Shown: positions 51,393-63,824 of the stretch, piece after piece
Layout of the letters: each line of letters begins with the position of its first letter
How positions within the stretch are numbered: position 1 is the first letter of the stretch
Assembly: GCA_946894095.1 (NCBI GenBank)
Contig: OX335643.1
Coordinates: 4,079,036 to 4,143,035, forward strand
Direction of reading: 5' to 3'
Length of the DNA: 64,000 bases
Source: Incurvaria masculella
Lineage: Eukaryota; Arthropoda; Insecta; Lepidoptera; Incurvariidae
Position numbers and translations under genes: made by a program
The notes under the pieces: model-generated
The model's input: the letters and a program-made list of their open reading frames with translations, nothing else
Told to the model about the DNA's origin: nothing
Databases searched by the model: none

Positions 51393-51429
51393 ACGTGTTA
51401 TACTGTCGGGCTGAATTATTTTATAGATT

Positions 51430-51566
51430 TTATAGATACCTATTACGGTTCATGAGATAAAGCCCTGTAACAGATGGATGGACGGACGGACGGACGGGCG
51501 GACAGACAGATAGCGGAGGTGTAGTAATAGGGTTCCGTTGGCACCCTTTGTGTACGGAACCCTAAA
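51430..51566 (+). repeat. GGTTCCGTAC / TCCG-rich repeat, copy 3 (partial, inverted)
   Basis: TTACGGTTCATGAGATAAAG, (GGAC)n and TAATAGGGTTCCGTTGGCAC then TGTACGGAACCCTAA. A fourth, shorter piece is at 55085-55189. Confidence 0.7.
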
Positions 51567-53147
51567 AATCAAGAAGGATAAATTTTATGAGTTTTGGCTT
51601 TAATCCCGTGAAATTTTTTTCATTACTCAACAAACAACCTAATACTTGTACTCTAACGTATTAAATAATATGTTGCATCTGCGATAGTGTTGTTATCTCA
51701 TCGCCTTGTTCACAATAAAACGATACATGACCACTTGCGGTCGGTAATGACGATGCGGAGGCGGCAGTGACCGGCGGACATTCAATTTGCTGTCAAAATG
51801 CTTGAGAAGAACGGTATCGATGTTTTTTCTCGACCGCAGTTCGGATTATTTATAATTTCGGTGTCGCAAGCGATAATGCAATTAACATAATACAACAATG
51901 AGATATGTAACAAAAATCAACAAATATATAATAACAAATCTATAATAATAAATGTAATAACAAATAAGCACGGTACCAAAGCAATTTGTTTGCCGATAAG
52001 ATATTTTTTTAATTTTTCAAATTCAAGTTGTGAGGCACATTCTTGTTCACTCTTTTAAAATAGCAGCAAGTATTAAATTGCGTTTTATTTAAAATTAAAT
52101 AATGTTATTTTGACGGATGGCTAAAATATATCAAAGGGATGAATACATTATTGTGAAGAAGTGTGCAACGCCACAAACTTCTCTTGTAAATCTGGACTGC
52201 ATTGACTTTATTAATAAAACAGCCAAATCTCATTAATAAACTCAAACTTTTTTTTAATGTTATTTTAAATTCCACACACACTTTTTTAATTTGATTAGTA
52301 CTATAACAAAAGCAGATAAATTGCAGCTTAAACGTAAAAAAGGTAAATTTTGAACAATAAACATTTAGTAGAATCAATCATCGGCAATCTTAAATCTATC
52401 GACTCGCGACGCCACTAGTGGTTCGTGATCATTCATACTACAATCGCAACCGAAGGCCGCGCGGTTTTTTCGCGTTCAAGTCTATCCGACCTCCGTGGCC
52501 GATACCGCATCGGCGCATGCGCGGGCCAGATACGAGACGGTACCGTGCTTCCGATACCCTCTCTATGCTGGTCCTGTTTCTGTCTCATTACTTAACCTCC
52601 ATAACATAACCTATTGTAGGTGATAAAAATATGTTAGAATCCTCATTTTGAACACAGGTACATTTTAGCAAAATAAGCTTTTTAAGTCTCATTAAGCAGC
52701 GTGTAGTTCAGAAGCGCGGTGACTTGCTTTGGATATCATAGCACCACTTTCTATATCCTTTTGTAAGCTGGATTACTACATGTCGTTACGAATGCGAGCT
52801 TTTATATGGTTCGGATGTAAAACTGTACATAGGTCGGGCGAGCTTAACCCTACGGTGGCAGTTTAAGTCACCCATTTCCAGTGATGTAAATCTCACATAT
52901 TGGTTTATGGTCCATAGTATAGTTAAGGAATGTACGGAATTATTATGTGTCGGTTGAGTACTCATACATCAAATTGTCACAGTCCTGATGACAACAACGT
53001 GGATACCTATATACAGTGACATGTAAAAGTAATATCCATAATCAACGTGATTATATAATTAACCCCTTAAAATATAGCCTCTGATAAATATGAGGACTAT
53101 ATTTAGAAATAGCGACCATATATACTTTACCTTGCATGACTAGTGCC

Positions 53148-53646
53148 GCATCCCGCTCAACTCCCCATACAAACGGGGAAAGAAGATCACGCCCAAGATC
53201 CCAATTTTTGTTCAAAATAGATTTATTTGATCGAACTAGATGTCTGATGACCATTGGCATTGTAAAATTGTGTTTGGTTTCTAAGTTATAAGGTCCGAAA
53301 TTTCGAATTTTTCGCGCGTTTTATACAATAATTTTGGCGGCGGATTACGCAATGATATAGTAAGAACATCTTAACAATATTAGTCATGAGACATAGCTTA
53401 TTTAATCAAGATGTATAATCTATTTGGTTTTTATTATATTTTTGACTACAGCGGTCGTGGTTTACTTTTAGCTATAAGTCGTTTTGTAATAAAAATTTTC
53501 GTAAATCTTACCAAATCATACACTATGCACATTGTCTTTTTTGTGGACATGTTGCATCTTCCTCATCACGGAGTCTGTCTTTTTCTTTGTTCTGTTTGGT
53601 ACCGTGCCCGCGAATGAGTTAGTCCCGCCCGGTTGGGCCACCTTAA
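53148..53646. mobile_element. TTAA MITE family 2, copy with decayed left end
   Basis: CCCGCTCAACTCCCCATACA to GGTTGGGCCACCTTAA (TTAA at 53643-53646) follows 37029-37578. The expected left TTAA is lost. Confidence 0.75.
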
Positions 53647-53837
53647 TACAGGTGAAGTATAAAAATCAGTTTAAAAAGTCATGTTCAGAGTCTGGTCCAA
53701 CATGGTTAGCTACAGTTTGTGCTCAAATAATAAATCAAAGCTCGCGTCGTAAAATAGAGTACGCCGGCAAGATAAGTAACGTGAATTATGAATTTAACGT
53801 TTGTTTTAATACTTGTACTATTCCTGATTCATAGTCA

Positions 53838-53900
53838 AGTCAGTCAGTCACTGCTGGACATACGCCTCTCCAATTTTTCTCCAGTCCTCCCGGCCCGGCA
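53838..53900 (-). mobile_element. Retroelement-like fragment (inverse of 22676-22750)
   Basis: CTGCTGGACATACGCCTCTC, then CAATTTTTCTCCAGTCCTCC and CGGC. Confidence 0.5.
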
Positions 53901-54865
53901 CGCACGCACTTGATGTTCCTGGATTCATATTTTTCAGAAACGTATTGTTTCTAAATGTATTTCAGGAAATTATAACTAACTTAATGAGTAAGTATTCTCC
54001 GTTTAGGTTTGGTCTACTGTCAAATAATTTTCACATTGAAAAAAAAATCTGTGAATACAACTGTAATTACGATCATAAAAACTGACTTGCAACGTTAAAA
54101 TAGAGCTAACTGAGTAAATTCCTTACTGTAACTAAGTGAAAACAGTTAGCCTTAAACATTAAATGTTACTGTGTCTTTTAATTGTTTTTAACTGTGTGCC
54201 ATAACTCGTTGCTCTCACTTTATCCATAACTATGTTAAAACTATTTCTAGCTTTAGTATTTTTCCATTCTTACATACGTCTGTTAAAATTGCTGTACCTC
54301 TTGAAACTGGACAGCCGTAATATCGTTTTTAAATCATCTGATCTGTCACACGTGTTATTTTCAAAAGCAGTACTGTTTAATCGGTTAAAATAACAGTTTA
54401 ATATTTACTGTTTTAGCTCATTTATAGATACTAACCGTATATAGTAATGAAAAATCTTTTAGCATAAATGACTGCATTTTAATTATGCTAATACTAGCAC
54501 ATAGAACAGTTTTACATTATTTTTTTCAATGCAGTTGTTTGGATTCGAATGAGTTTCTCGCATTCCAAAAAATAATATATCAATATGCTTGACTGTTCTT
54601 AGCCTTGTAGTGCAGAATAAGCGACGTACCTGCTTAGCACTATACTTAATATTAATAAGAATGTCCAATGCAGTGGTTTTACGAAATATAGCGCATTCCC
54701 AAGACTTCTTTGTCTATGGTAACTGCTAATCAGTATAGGCATCATGTACGTGGGTTAGATTTCCACTGCTGCATACCTTATCAAGTTCTTGCACAAATGG
54801 CGCTAAATCGTATATTGCCTAACCGTGGACCGACTGTGGAATATTTGTTTGATGGATGGCTACCG

Positions 54866-54955
54866 TCATGTTCATAGCCTAATACACCACATTCCCGAAG
54901 GAATGAGGTGCCATGCCAGGACCTTCCCTTTATGAGCACGGCTTTACTGAACTGA
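54866..54955 (-). mobile_element. SINE fragment
   Basis: CTAATACACCACATTCCCGA, AGGTGCCATGCCAGGACCTT and ATGAGCACGGCTTTACTGAA. Confidence 0.7.
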
Positions 54956-55084
54956 ACAACTGTAAGATATAAATTGTAGCTAAAACAAGACATTCCGGCA
55001 GCCCAGGTTCTTGTTCAGTGTAGTTTTCGTATCGGCAATACAAAATGTTTCATATTAAATGCATAATATGAAACATTTGGGTGC

Positions 55085-55189
55085 ATTCTACTCATTACAG
55101 TTCATGAGATACAGCCCGCTGACAGAAGAACGGACAGCGGAGGCTTAGTAATAGGGTTCCGTTGGCACCCTTTGGTACGGAAAGCTAAA
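55085..55189 (+). repeat. GGTTCCGTAC / TCCG-rich repeat, copy 4 (partial)
   Basis: TTACAGTTCATGAGATACAG and TAATAGGGTTCCGTTGGCAC. Confidence 0.6.
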
Positions 55190-55244
55190 AAATAAGTCGG
55201 TCTCACATATGTTTGTCATTCGACGTCATTCGACGTACTCAGGC

Positions 55245-55390
55245 TAGACGCATAGCAAGTGGGCAACACACCCCATGATAACTTGGTGCCCCTCCAGGAC
55301 CTTATATTATTGCGAAGGCTCATTTAACTGGATGGAAAACACCTATTTTCATTTCCGCTTCAACCATCGCATCATTCATTCATTCATCGA
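55245..55390 (-). mobile_element. Diverged SINE fragment
   Basis: CTTGGTGCCCCTCCAGGACC, ACTGGATGGAAAACACC and TCCGCTTCAACCATC in SINE order. Confidence 0.5.
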
Positions 55391-56507
55391 CTAATAATAA
55401 TATAATAAAAAATAAAATAATAATTAAGGAAGTTACCTACAGTTTAACGTGGAATCCGAACCACGAACGACGAATCCGTTGTTCGACACTTACGACATGC
55501 ACGGGATAATATGCAGTGGGTCCAATTTCATTATTTTTCCGTGAAGGAACCCACACAGTACAATTTCGCACATTTGTCATATAACTGATCGGTTTTATAA
55601 GTTTTAGACTACTGATATGTCTTTTTTATATCTACTCTGTGTTTGGTCATTGCATTTTAGTGTAAACAACTAAGCTCCTATATTATAATAGTATAAAAGT
55701 TAATAAGCTTAGTTATTCAGACAATAAAGGTTTATTTCATGATGGCACTTCCATTTTTTGCATTGGGCCACACAAGGCTAGGTGTTTGCTTTTTTTTAAA
55801 GATACGTTTTTTTCAATATGGCTATATATTTGCATTGGGGCCCAAACATTCCGGTTACGCTGCTGCTTTGCGTGTAATTACACTCAAATAACCGCTCTCT
55901 CAATTCCAACCATGATCAGCTAAGAGTACTTGAATCTTTGATCTTTGATAGTCTATAACTACTAAGACTATTTTACTTAACAGTCAGTGACTCTATTAAG
56001 CTACATAAGTTGAATTTTCAGGTATATTTTGGTAGGCACCTACTTGAGAGCACAACACCTATCTGTCTAGCTAGCTATACGTCGAATATTGAGGCGTACC
56101 TCGAACGAAAAGTTTCTTATAAAACTCTGGGTACGAATATTTACATAGTAGGGTTTCGCATAAGTCCCACAATCAATTTTAAGTACATGATCAATACGGA
56201 AACTCTGGAAAATCTAGTAAATTGAGGAATCATTGTGTCGTTCAGAAATTAACAGAGAAATTCGTCAACTGATTAGCTCAGTGCATTTATTTTAAAAGAT
56301 TAGGCTTTCTACTCCTTAATGAACAGTAACCACGGTAATCTTACATTAGTGGATTTAGCTCCTAGAGAAATAAACATTAAATCTGAAAGTCGCAGATTTA
56401 AATACTGCTATCACGATGTACCCCTGCCTGTTAATATCAATCTCTGAAATAACATTACTGAACCTCTGAAAACATTTCGACCAATCTACTATGTTTTTTT
56501 GTTTCAG

Positions 56508-56531
56508 GTCGTATGATATAAAAAAAACAAA
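56508..56531 (+). other. 5' UTR end of the SLC22-type gene, after an intron
   Basis: TTTTTTTGTTTCAG is a strong acceptor ending at 56507, followed by 24 nt before the ATG. This implies an upstream non-coding exon, which I could not place. Confidence 0.6.
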
Positions 56532-56917
56532 ATGTCTCCCCAAGAACGAGACACAGCCGGGGAGCGACAAGAAGCACCAGAGACAAACGAAAATTGCGCC
56601 AGAACACACGACAACAGATCTAACATAGCCCGAGACCTAAGCAATGGATTCACCAACAAAGCTTTCGTCAACGACAATGGAGAGAACAAGACAGCGAAAG
56701 AGCCTCCGATCGAAAGCAAGAAAGAGATGACAGATTTCGATGATCTGCTCCCACACGTCGGAGAGTTTGGGCTGTACCAGAAGATATTGTTCCTTCTGAT
56801 GATCCCTTTCGCCTTCTTCGTGGCGTTCGTCTACTTCTCGCAGATCTTCATGTCCGTCGCCCCGGAACAGCACTGGTGTTGGATTCCCGAGCTGGCCAAC
56901 TTGACAGTAGACGAGAG
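56532..56917 (+). CDS. SLC22-type organic cation transporter, first coding exon (partial gene)
   Basis: 128 codons plus 2 nt, ATG in good context (ACAAAATGT), donor AG|GTGAGA at 56918. A hydrophilic N-terminal extension of about 66 residues precedes DFDDLLPHVGEFGLYQK (residues 68-84), the conserved start of insect Orct-like SLC22 proteins. Transmembrane helix 1 is at about 83-107. PEQHWCWIPEL then NLT (glycosylation site N123) is the start of the large first extracellular loop. Family role: plasma-membrane major-facilitator transporters of organic cations, carnitine or anions; the substrate cannot be told from this exon. The remaining exons are not in the window, so the first intron exceeds 7 kb. 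Confidence 0.88.
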
Positions 56918-57527
56918 GTGAGATCTCATGGAAAAGTTTAAACGATTTCGTGCTATTCGTTAGGGCTACTGCCCACAAACGATGCTTCAAATGCATTAAA
57001 CAAAAAAAAAGTTAAATACGCCAAAACTAAGCGTCTGATAGTTAATAAATGTTCACTTTCAACGTGAAATTTAAATACGTCTATTTTCCTCTCCATCTTT
57101 TAAATCCTTGTTTTGTTTGTGTGAACTTCTTGAATTTGAATATGCCTCGATATTCGTTCTAACACTGCGCTTTTATTGAACTTCTGATTATGTAGAGACT
57201 TGTGAAGATATTTGTATGTTATGTGGATATGTTATATGATACGATTTTTTAGAATGCTGTTTTCGTAATCTTATATCCGGATCAACCCGACCTTCAAACG
57301 CACTTTTTGTCACACAACCTTTTTGCTTTACGACCGCAGACTACTTAACATTATTATCTAATTATTATTCACTTAAATAATCAATGAACCACGTAACTTC
57401 CTCAACTTTTAGTGGCTCATACCTTAGTGGCGTAGGGAATTACCTGGCATTCCAAATACCCCGCCCCGTTCAGGGACTGCTTTCTTTCGAGTCGGATGTT
57501 TATTTATGTATTTATTTATTTATCGGA

Positions 57528-57800
57528 TAAGTGAATTTCGTCACATATGCAAGCTGCTTCATGGTTTGCCCCCTTCCCCTAATAGTTTGTAGGGTTAGGC
57601 CCACCTGGGTTGGTACCGTCGCATTGGATGAAAACAAAACGGCAATGAAAATGTTTCCCTGTTTTCCGTCCAGTTCATTTTAGCCATACTTATAAAGAGA
57701 TGGCACCTTATTCCTACTGGAATTCTGGTGTATTGGGCTAATATTATGACGGTGAGCGTTATATTAGCTATCCATGTCCAGTTACATAATAAATACTAAC
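57528..57800 (+). mobile_element. SINE copy
   Basis: GATAAGTGAATTTCGTCACA, GGTTGGTACCGTCGCATTGG and ATTAGCTATCCATGTCCAGT then TACATAATAAA. Confidence 0.75.
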
Positions 57801-58231
57801 ACACGTGACGGAGCGAACGCGCAACTATTTTAAATGCAAATCATAAAAACTTTCGTTACAAAATTTAGAGCAAATTTGCTCGCGGCGGCGATGATTCGAC
57901 TGTGTGGCATACGACGCGCCTCCGGATTCCCTTACAATTACATGGTCACTTTTACCATACGGTGGAGACGCAATTTTGAACGGATGCCACTTCTCTTGGG
58001 ATAAGAGCGTTTCTCTTCCTTTTTTCATATCATGCAAACAATACTTATCCGAACTGTGTGTCTGTAGTGACAATTTCTCGGTGATAATGGTCATGCCACA
58101 GGGCTAACCCGATTATAGGAAAAATAGATTAGGTTATTGGATCATAAAGTAGTTTGATCTTCTTCCTTGGATCACTGAAGGAAATCATTGAAAGTAGTCC
58201 AAACCTTCGCTGCCCGTAGATAGCGAACAGT

Positions 58232-58459
58232 GGGCCTATTCTTTGAATTCCTTGCTCAGGAATCAGGAATATTTCAGTTGATAAAACGTTGTCAAAATGA
58301 TTTTCGATTCAAAGGACTCCGGAGCACAGTATTTCATTGGTTCATGGTTTTCCGTAGAAAAAAAGAAAGTAAGTAGGAGCTTTGACAACAGCTACAAAAA
58401 CTGTTTTTTCGACAGAAAGATTCCTGATTACTGAGCACGGAATTTCAGGAATAGTCCTA
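58232..58459. mobile_element. Foldback MITE, second subfamily
   Basis: GGCCTATTCTTTGAATTCCT then TGCTCAGGAATCAGGAAT at the left pairs with ATTCCTGATTACTGAGCACG then GAATTTCAGGAATAGTCC at the right. Related to the AGGTCTATTCCTGG family. Confidence 0.72.
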
Positions 58460-58816
58460 CAGTACCTCGACGCCTTTCCAAAGACATTTACCTACGTCAC
58501 AACGATAGTAACAATCGTCATACGGAAACGTTCCAGTTTGTCTGCCCCGATACTGCGCGTCACGTGGCCTTGCACCGTGGACTACAATCTCGTTCGATCT
58601 CGTTCTTAATTTATAACAGATTGGTGCGCGTTCGGTTCTTTGTTTGCGAGTGGCCATTCACAAGTAATGCGAACTTTACTTGTGCAAACAGGCGAGCCCA
58701 TCTGAATAACGGGGTGGACAAATTATTGTTACGGTCGAAAGGTTGCTTGTAGAGAGAGTTGTACTCATCCAAAAGACGAACCTTAGAGTGTGTGTTGACC
58801 TAATAAAAGATAATAA

Positions 58817-59242
58817 GCGGCTCGTAGCCTAGTGGCGCGGGGACTGGCCTAGCGTGCCAGACGTCTGGGTTCAATTCCGACATGAACCACTTTCTTTCTC
58901 TTTCCAAGTTCGATAAGTGCATTTCGTCACGAACGTGAGCTGCTCCATGGTTCAGAATCCACGTAAAACAGCACTGGCCTTACAAGCTAAAAGTCTTGGG
59001 TTCAAGTCCCCAAGGTAAAGCTTTAAGCCCGCCTTGTTTGGTACCATCGCATTGGATGAAAAGATGGTCGAAGCGGCAATGAAAAATTGTCCGTGTTTTC
59101 AATTCAGTTCAATGTAGCCGTGCTCATAAAGGGAAGGTCCTGGCGTGGCACCAAATTCCTTCGGGAATGTGGTGTATTGGGCTTATATCATAACGGTAAT
59201 TGTGTGGTACTAGTCATCCATGTCAGGTTGCATGAAAAAAAA
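58817..59242 (+). mobile_element. Full-length tRNA-derived SINE with an extra tRNA-half-like segment
   Basis: Head GCGGCTCGTAGCCTAGTGGC, B-box GGGTTCAATTCCG, then GATAAGTGCATTTCGTCACG, GGTACCATCGCATTGGATGA, TGCTCATAAAGGGAAGGTCC, ATCCATGTCAGGTTGCATGA and an A tail. Where other copies have a CCCCTTCCCCTACTAGGTGG-type block, this one has GCCTTACAAGC and TTGGGTTCAAGTCC (58978-59016), like the 3' half of a tRNA-Val(TAC). Confidence 0.82.
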
Positions 59243-59269
59243 GGCGCATATAAGGTCTGGCGTGGAGTA

Positions 59270-59580
59270 CTGTTAGAATTTGTGGGTATTCCTAAATTTA
59301 GAGACCCTTCAACTCAGAAGGGATGAAGGGTCTCTCTCTGTGACATTCCAAAAAATAAGAACTCACCGATCCTCTAGATCCTTTATCTTTAAGGTCGGTA
59401 AACAGTGGATTAAACTCCCCTCGGAGGTATTTCCCCTAAATTACCTGGGGTCCATCAAATGTGGTGCGAAGAAGCACCTGGCCGGCCGGCATGGTTTTCG
59501 CAGGCCCCCGAATGTTAGAAAACCCATGGGCGTCGTCGGGCACCTTCGGGTCCTGGCGTACGCCATATGCCGCGCTTAAA
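59270..59580. repeat. Dispersed repeat (AATTTAGAGACCCTTCAACTC ... CGGCATGGTTTTCGCAG)
   Basis: Longest copy of an unassigned family with partial copies at about 10960-10990 (AATTTAGAGACCCTCCAACT), 11480-11625, 37620-37745 and 38110-38308. Possibly a LINE fragment; no motif recognised. Confidence 0.45.
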
Positions 59581-59947
59581 ATAAAAAACACCGAGGCATC
59601 GCTCCACTGGGCGAGCAACGCCGGCTACGAGTCAGTTGACTCATACGAACGACTTCAACGCTCAAGGAAACTGTCGCTTCAGTTCCTGTTCTATTTCTTT
59701 AAATTACTTATGCAGGCAGATCGATAACAAGCGGAAATGAATGCAATTTATTTTCTGATTGTATCTCTCTCACATGGAAATTAACTATTATCGAAGGTTC
59801 CCTTCCTATTTTATTTGCTTTTTTGCAAACTGTTACGGAACTAAGGGTCGATTTATCAATCCACAGATAGTACTTATCGGACTATATAGTAGTACACATT
59901 CACATTCAAAAGACGGATAGTCATTGCCGGAGAGTTATAGACTAGTA

Positions 59948-60484
59948 AGTCGCGACAAAAATGGCAACGATAACGTAAATGGCTGAAACTGGGTTCACGG
60001 GGTAAAGACCAACCCTCTGAAGCTAAATGTGTCCGTCTGCTTGCGCCTTGGCTGCGTTACGAAGATAAGGCGCCTGAAAAAGTAGATATGGTGACAAAAA
60101 ATATATGTGATAAGGTAAATGGCCGCAAATAACGAAGCATGAAACTATCAGTACATTCTTGCTTATCAATGCCAAAATTTTACAAATCTTTGGTTGCGTT
60201 TCGTATTTAGGGGCGATTTAGGTTACAGATATAATTTCAGGAATATTTAAGTATTTAATTAAAAAACCGACTGGTTATTGTTGTATAATTAATAAGTATC
60301 AATATTTCTACCCAATCAGTATATCCATCAGCAGGTGCATACCAACATCTATTTTATATAGCCAATCTAGATAACGCAACCACTTGGCTCAGGCAGAACG
60401 ACATATTTAGCATCAGAGGGTTGGTCCCTAACCTGTGAACCCAGATTCAGCCATTTACCTTATCGTGACCAAAAATGTCGTGAC
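59948..60484. mobile_element. MITE with about 110-bp terminal inverted repeats
   Basis: AAATGGCTGAAACTGGGTTC and GACCAACCCTCTGAAGCTAA at the left pair with GAACCCAGATTCAGCCATTT and TAGCATCAGAGGGTTGGTC at the right. Outermost GTCGCGACA / TGTCGTGAC. About 537 bp, no ORF. Confidence 0.75.
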
Positions 60485-60754
60485 CTCCCGGAATATTATA
60501 TCTTCTATCACAATTATCGGCTATAAAATAAACGTATGGAACTGCTTACTACATCTGATAAATAAGCAGAAGCGTAAATAAATCTGTCGAATTCTGGCTG
60601 TTTATCAGACTATTGCAAAATTAGCCCTAAGTGATATTACGTAAGTGATATAATAAGTATCGATATTAAATTGGCTGAAATAAATTGTTTTGCATAGCCG
60701 AGACATTTTGGACCATTTTAATTTATTTCGTGCATACATACTTACCTACACGCC

Positions 60755-60985
60755 GCTTTCCTGGAGGGGTAGGCAGAGGTGATAGAGCGCCATACGCTAC
60801 GATCACAGGACACCTCTTTCGCTTCATCTACAGATATAAATCATTCATACATGCTCTAAGATGACGGGTGCTACGAACCACCACTTTACGAAGAATTACA
60901 TCGATTTGGTCGTGGTACGTAGTCCTAGGCCGCCCGGGCAAGACACTTTCGATCACTTCTGCTCTGTAAATTATTTTCGTAATTG
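60755..60985 (+). repeat. GGAGGGGTAGGCAGAG repeat, copy 2
   Basis: GGAGGGGTAGGCAGAGGTGA and GCGCCATACGCTACGATCAC, longer than the copy at 36590. Type unknown. Confidence 0.45.
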
Positions 60986-61191
60986 TTCCGTCTTCCCTTC
61001 GTTCCATGTATAATGTGATAGATTAAAGAGGATGCAATGTACATAGCTCGCCGGAAACTGCTTATTATTATATCGCTGGTACTATGACATTTATAACCAG
61101 CGCCACCTACGCACTAAAAAGGCATGCGCCTATCATTCGATAATTATTGGGTTCAATCCCGCGGTATATCACTTTTTTTATCGTTCTGGGC

Positions 61192-61310
61192 GTGTATTCT
61201 TGGCATTCAGTCATTGCGGATTCAGTAGAGTTAACAGTAATGTCAAATTAAATTCTTCTTCTGCCTAAATTCTCTACTGAATCCGCAATGACTGAATGCC
61301 AAGAATACAC
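61192..61310. repeat. Perfect 39-bp inverted repeat
   Basis: GTGTATTCTTGGCATTCAGT at the start of the left arm (61192-61230), with its exact complement ending the right arm (61272-61310); 41-nt loop. The arms resemble the ends of the TATTCCTGGCATTCAGT foldback MITE family. Confidence 0.9.
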
Positions 61311-61320
61311 GTCCTGAATT

Positions 61321-61580
61321 GGATTAGTGCATTTCTCGAAATCGAGCTTGTTTCACGGTTCAGAATCCATATAAAACTGTAGGTTGGGGTTAAGCCCTCC
61401 CGCGTAATATCGCAATAGGTAGAAGACAGTCGAAGTGGTAATCAAAGTTATTCATCCAGTTCAGTGCAGCCCTGCTAATAAAGCAAAGGTGGCATGGTAC
61501 TTAACGCCTTCTAAAAAGCGGTGTTTTGGGCTAATTATGACCGTAGGTGTGGTATTAGCCATCCATGTCGAATTCCATAA
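61321..61580 (+). mobile_element. SINE copy, diverged
   Basis: ATTAGTGCATTTCTCGAAAT, GGTTCAGAATCCATATAAAA and GTGTGGTATTAGCCATCCAT then GTCGAATTCCATAAAAG. Confidence 0.7.
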
Positions 61581-61782
61581 AAGATAAGAAAAAACTCACT
61601 GTTTACACCTCATGTAACTACCACTGGGATATATGTATATTCATGGTACGTGGGAATGTAATGAAATATCATTAATGATTGATGTATGCGGATATGGTCG
61701 TGACTTATATATCAATTAAATGCAAATATATGTAAATATAATTAATTTAAACTTTAAATGAAGTAATATTAATTTGTTTTTA

Positions 61783-62080
61783 CGGAACCAGACATGGATG
61801 GCTGACCACACAACAACCGTTTTGATATAAGCCCAATAAACCACATTACAGAAGGAATTAGGTGCCATGCCAGGACTTTTTCATTCCCGCTTCAACCATA
61901 GTTTCCATCCAATGCGGGTGGCACCAACCCGGGCGGGCGGACCTACCGTTTTACATGGGTTCTGAACCAGGGTATAGCTCGTATTCGTAACTAAATGCGT
62001 TTATCCAACTCAGAAAGAGACATAAAGTGGTGCATGACCAGAGCGAGGATATGAAGCCAGACCTCTCCCATGAAAAGGCA
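61783..62080 (-). mobile_element. SINE copy
   Basis: CAGACATGGATGGCTGACCA, GGTGCCATGCCAGGAC, CACCAACCCGGGCGGGCGGA and AAAGAGACATAAAGTGGTGC in order, minus strand. The centre is partly deleted. Confidence 0.75.
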
Positions 62081-62309
62081 AGGCTGTACAATGAAATACA
62101 GCGAAAGCAGTCCAGGGCGGAGTAACCAGCTTTATTTAACACTTTTGTACAATTAAAAAAATAATAATATAACACATAAATATTCAAAAATATATTACCA
62201 TTAACTTAATAACACTTAAATAAAAATATAATAAAATAAGATCTATAAATACAAGGATTGAATTCGACACACTTCGATGGATTGGCAGCTAATACACTGA
62301 CCCGTAGTG

Positions 62310-62470
62310 CATGCACTCAAGACATACATACATACACTCACATTACTCATAAGTTAACACATTACACATACACTTTCACCACATACATACCGCACACACA
62401 CCCTATCATACACACGGTTGTGGAATGTTGCAAGTTACATATCGTTTAGTTGTAAGACATTTCAGTTTGT
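62310..62470 (+). repeat. CA/TACA-rich low-complexity stretch
   Basis: ACATACATACATACACTCAC and further CACACA runs. A similar stretch follows the LINE end at 29886, so it may be a LINE 3' UTR. Confidence 0.4.
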
Positions 62471-62765
62471 AAACAATGAAACTTTGTCATTGGCTTAAAA
62501 ATATTAAAATAATTATCATGTAATAATATAAGATTCGCTGTAAGGTTTCTTTTAAAATAAAATTAATGAATAAATAAGAAATGCTTAACATTATTTAAAA
62601 TATTGTTAAGCATTATTTAAATATTATAAGCCAGCCAGTAAATGTGTGAAACCGATCAAATGTAACCCTGTAAAAATGTGAGTAGCACCATAAACGTCTT
62701 CATTAATATAATTGTTGTATTTGAACCGGTAAAGCCAAGGTTGAGAAACAGAGTGAATCATTTAT

Positions 62766-63245
62766 TTAAGGCGCTAGGACTAGCCAACTACTCGCGCCAT
62801 ACAAATGCACTTTTTAACAAATGTAATAATATGTAGTGAAACGCTTCAGCAAATCCAAATAGAACTCCAGACTGATAATGGATTGTTAATATTTTTTTAT
62901 TCCATCATTTATTTTAATAATAATAAAAATAAAAAAAGTTGATTTTTCTCATTAGAAATCTGAAAGTCATTCGATTTCTAGATAAAAGCAAAAACAGCAT
63001 ATATGCATAAACAAAAAATTCCATTTGCTTTTAGATTTCTACATTTAGTCAAAAAAGTTCGGAAATGGACACCGTTTCCGCAATGTATTTTGTATAGAAA
63101 AAGGAAACATACATTAACGAAAATCATTAGATTCCTAGACAAGGAATCATATATTGTAAGGATGACACTTATAATCGTCAGACTTAGTTAGTTTACTTGG
63201 GGTGCCTCGTCTAACTTTGCGATTTGGCTAGTACCAGGCCCTTAA
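62766..63245 (+). mobile_element. TTAA MITE family 1, copy 4
   Basis: TTAA at both ends, GGCGCTAGGACTAGCCAA left, GGCTAGTACCAGGCCC right. Very similar to copies 1 and 3. Confidence 0.83.
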
Positions 63246-63824
63246 ATGGCCAATCCAACTGTACCTACATGAACTGACTTGGTATGCTCTTCAGGAGGTG
63301 TTTTATTTTGTGTACCATTCACACGTCACGCAGGCCGGTGATAGAATACTATACAGTCCGCCAGTTAAAGCATTTAGGATGACCCGGCAAATAAAATAAA
63401 TGTTTCGCTGGGACACATTTATGAGAACTGGATTTAGACAGATTATACAAACTAACTGATAATTTTAATATTAGCCTCTCAACGGAAAAACATTACAGCT
63501 AGATTCTTGATTCGAAAAATGTTTATTTTTTGTATCTGAGCTCAACAAAAAAAAACCAACAAGAAAAGCATTACAACATGGCAGTATTTACGAGTATGTA
63601 CCGGCTGCGTCGCACATCAATGATCGATTTATATTAAAAAAGCAATGTTTTTTCATTACGTAATATTTATTTTGTTTATATATTATAAATTTAATTGTTT
63701 TAAAAGCTTACATTGACCTCTTATGTTTTTCCGTTGAGAAGAAATGATTAAGTAATTATTAAAAAAAATAAAGCAATTTGTAGGATCTCTCTTAATCCAG
63801 TTCAGATAACAGGTTTGAACCCAT

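Noticed and set aside
56010..56225. 71-codon ORF just upstream of the SLC22-type exon
   Set aside because: No recognisable domain. It could overlap an upstream non-coding exon, but nothing supports translation.
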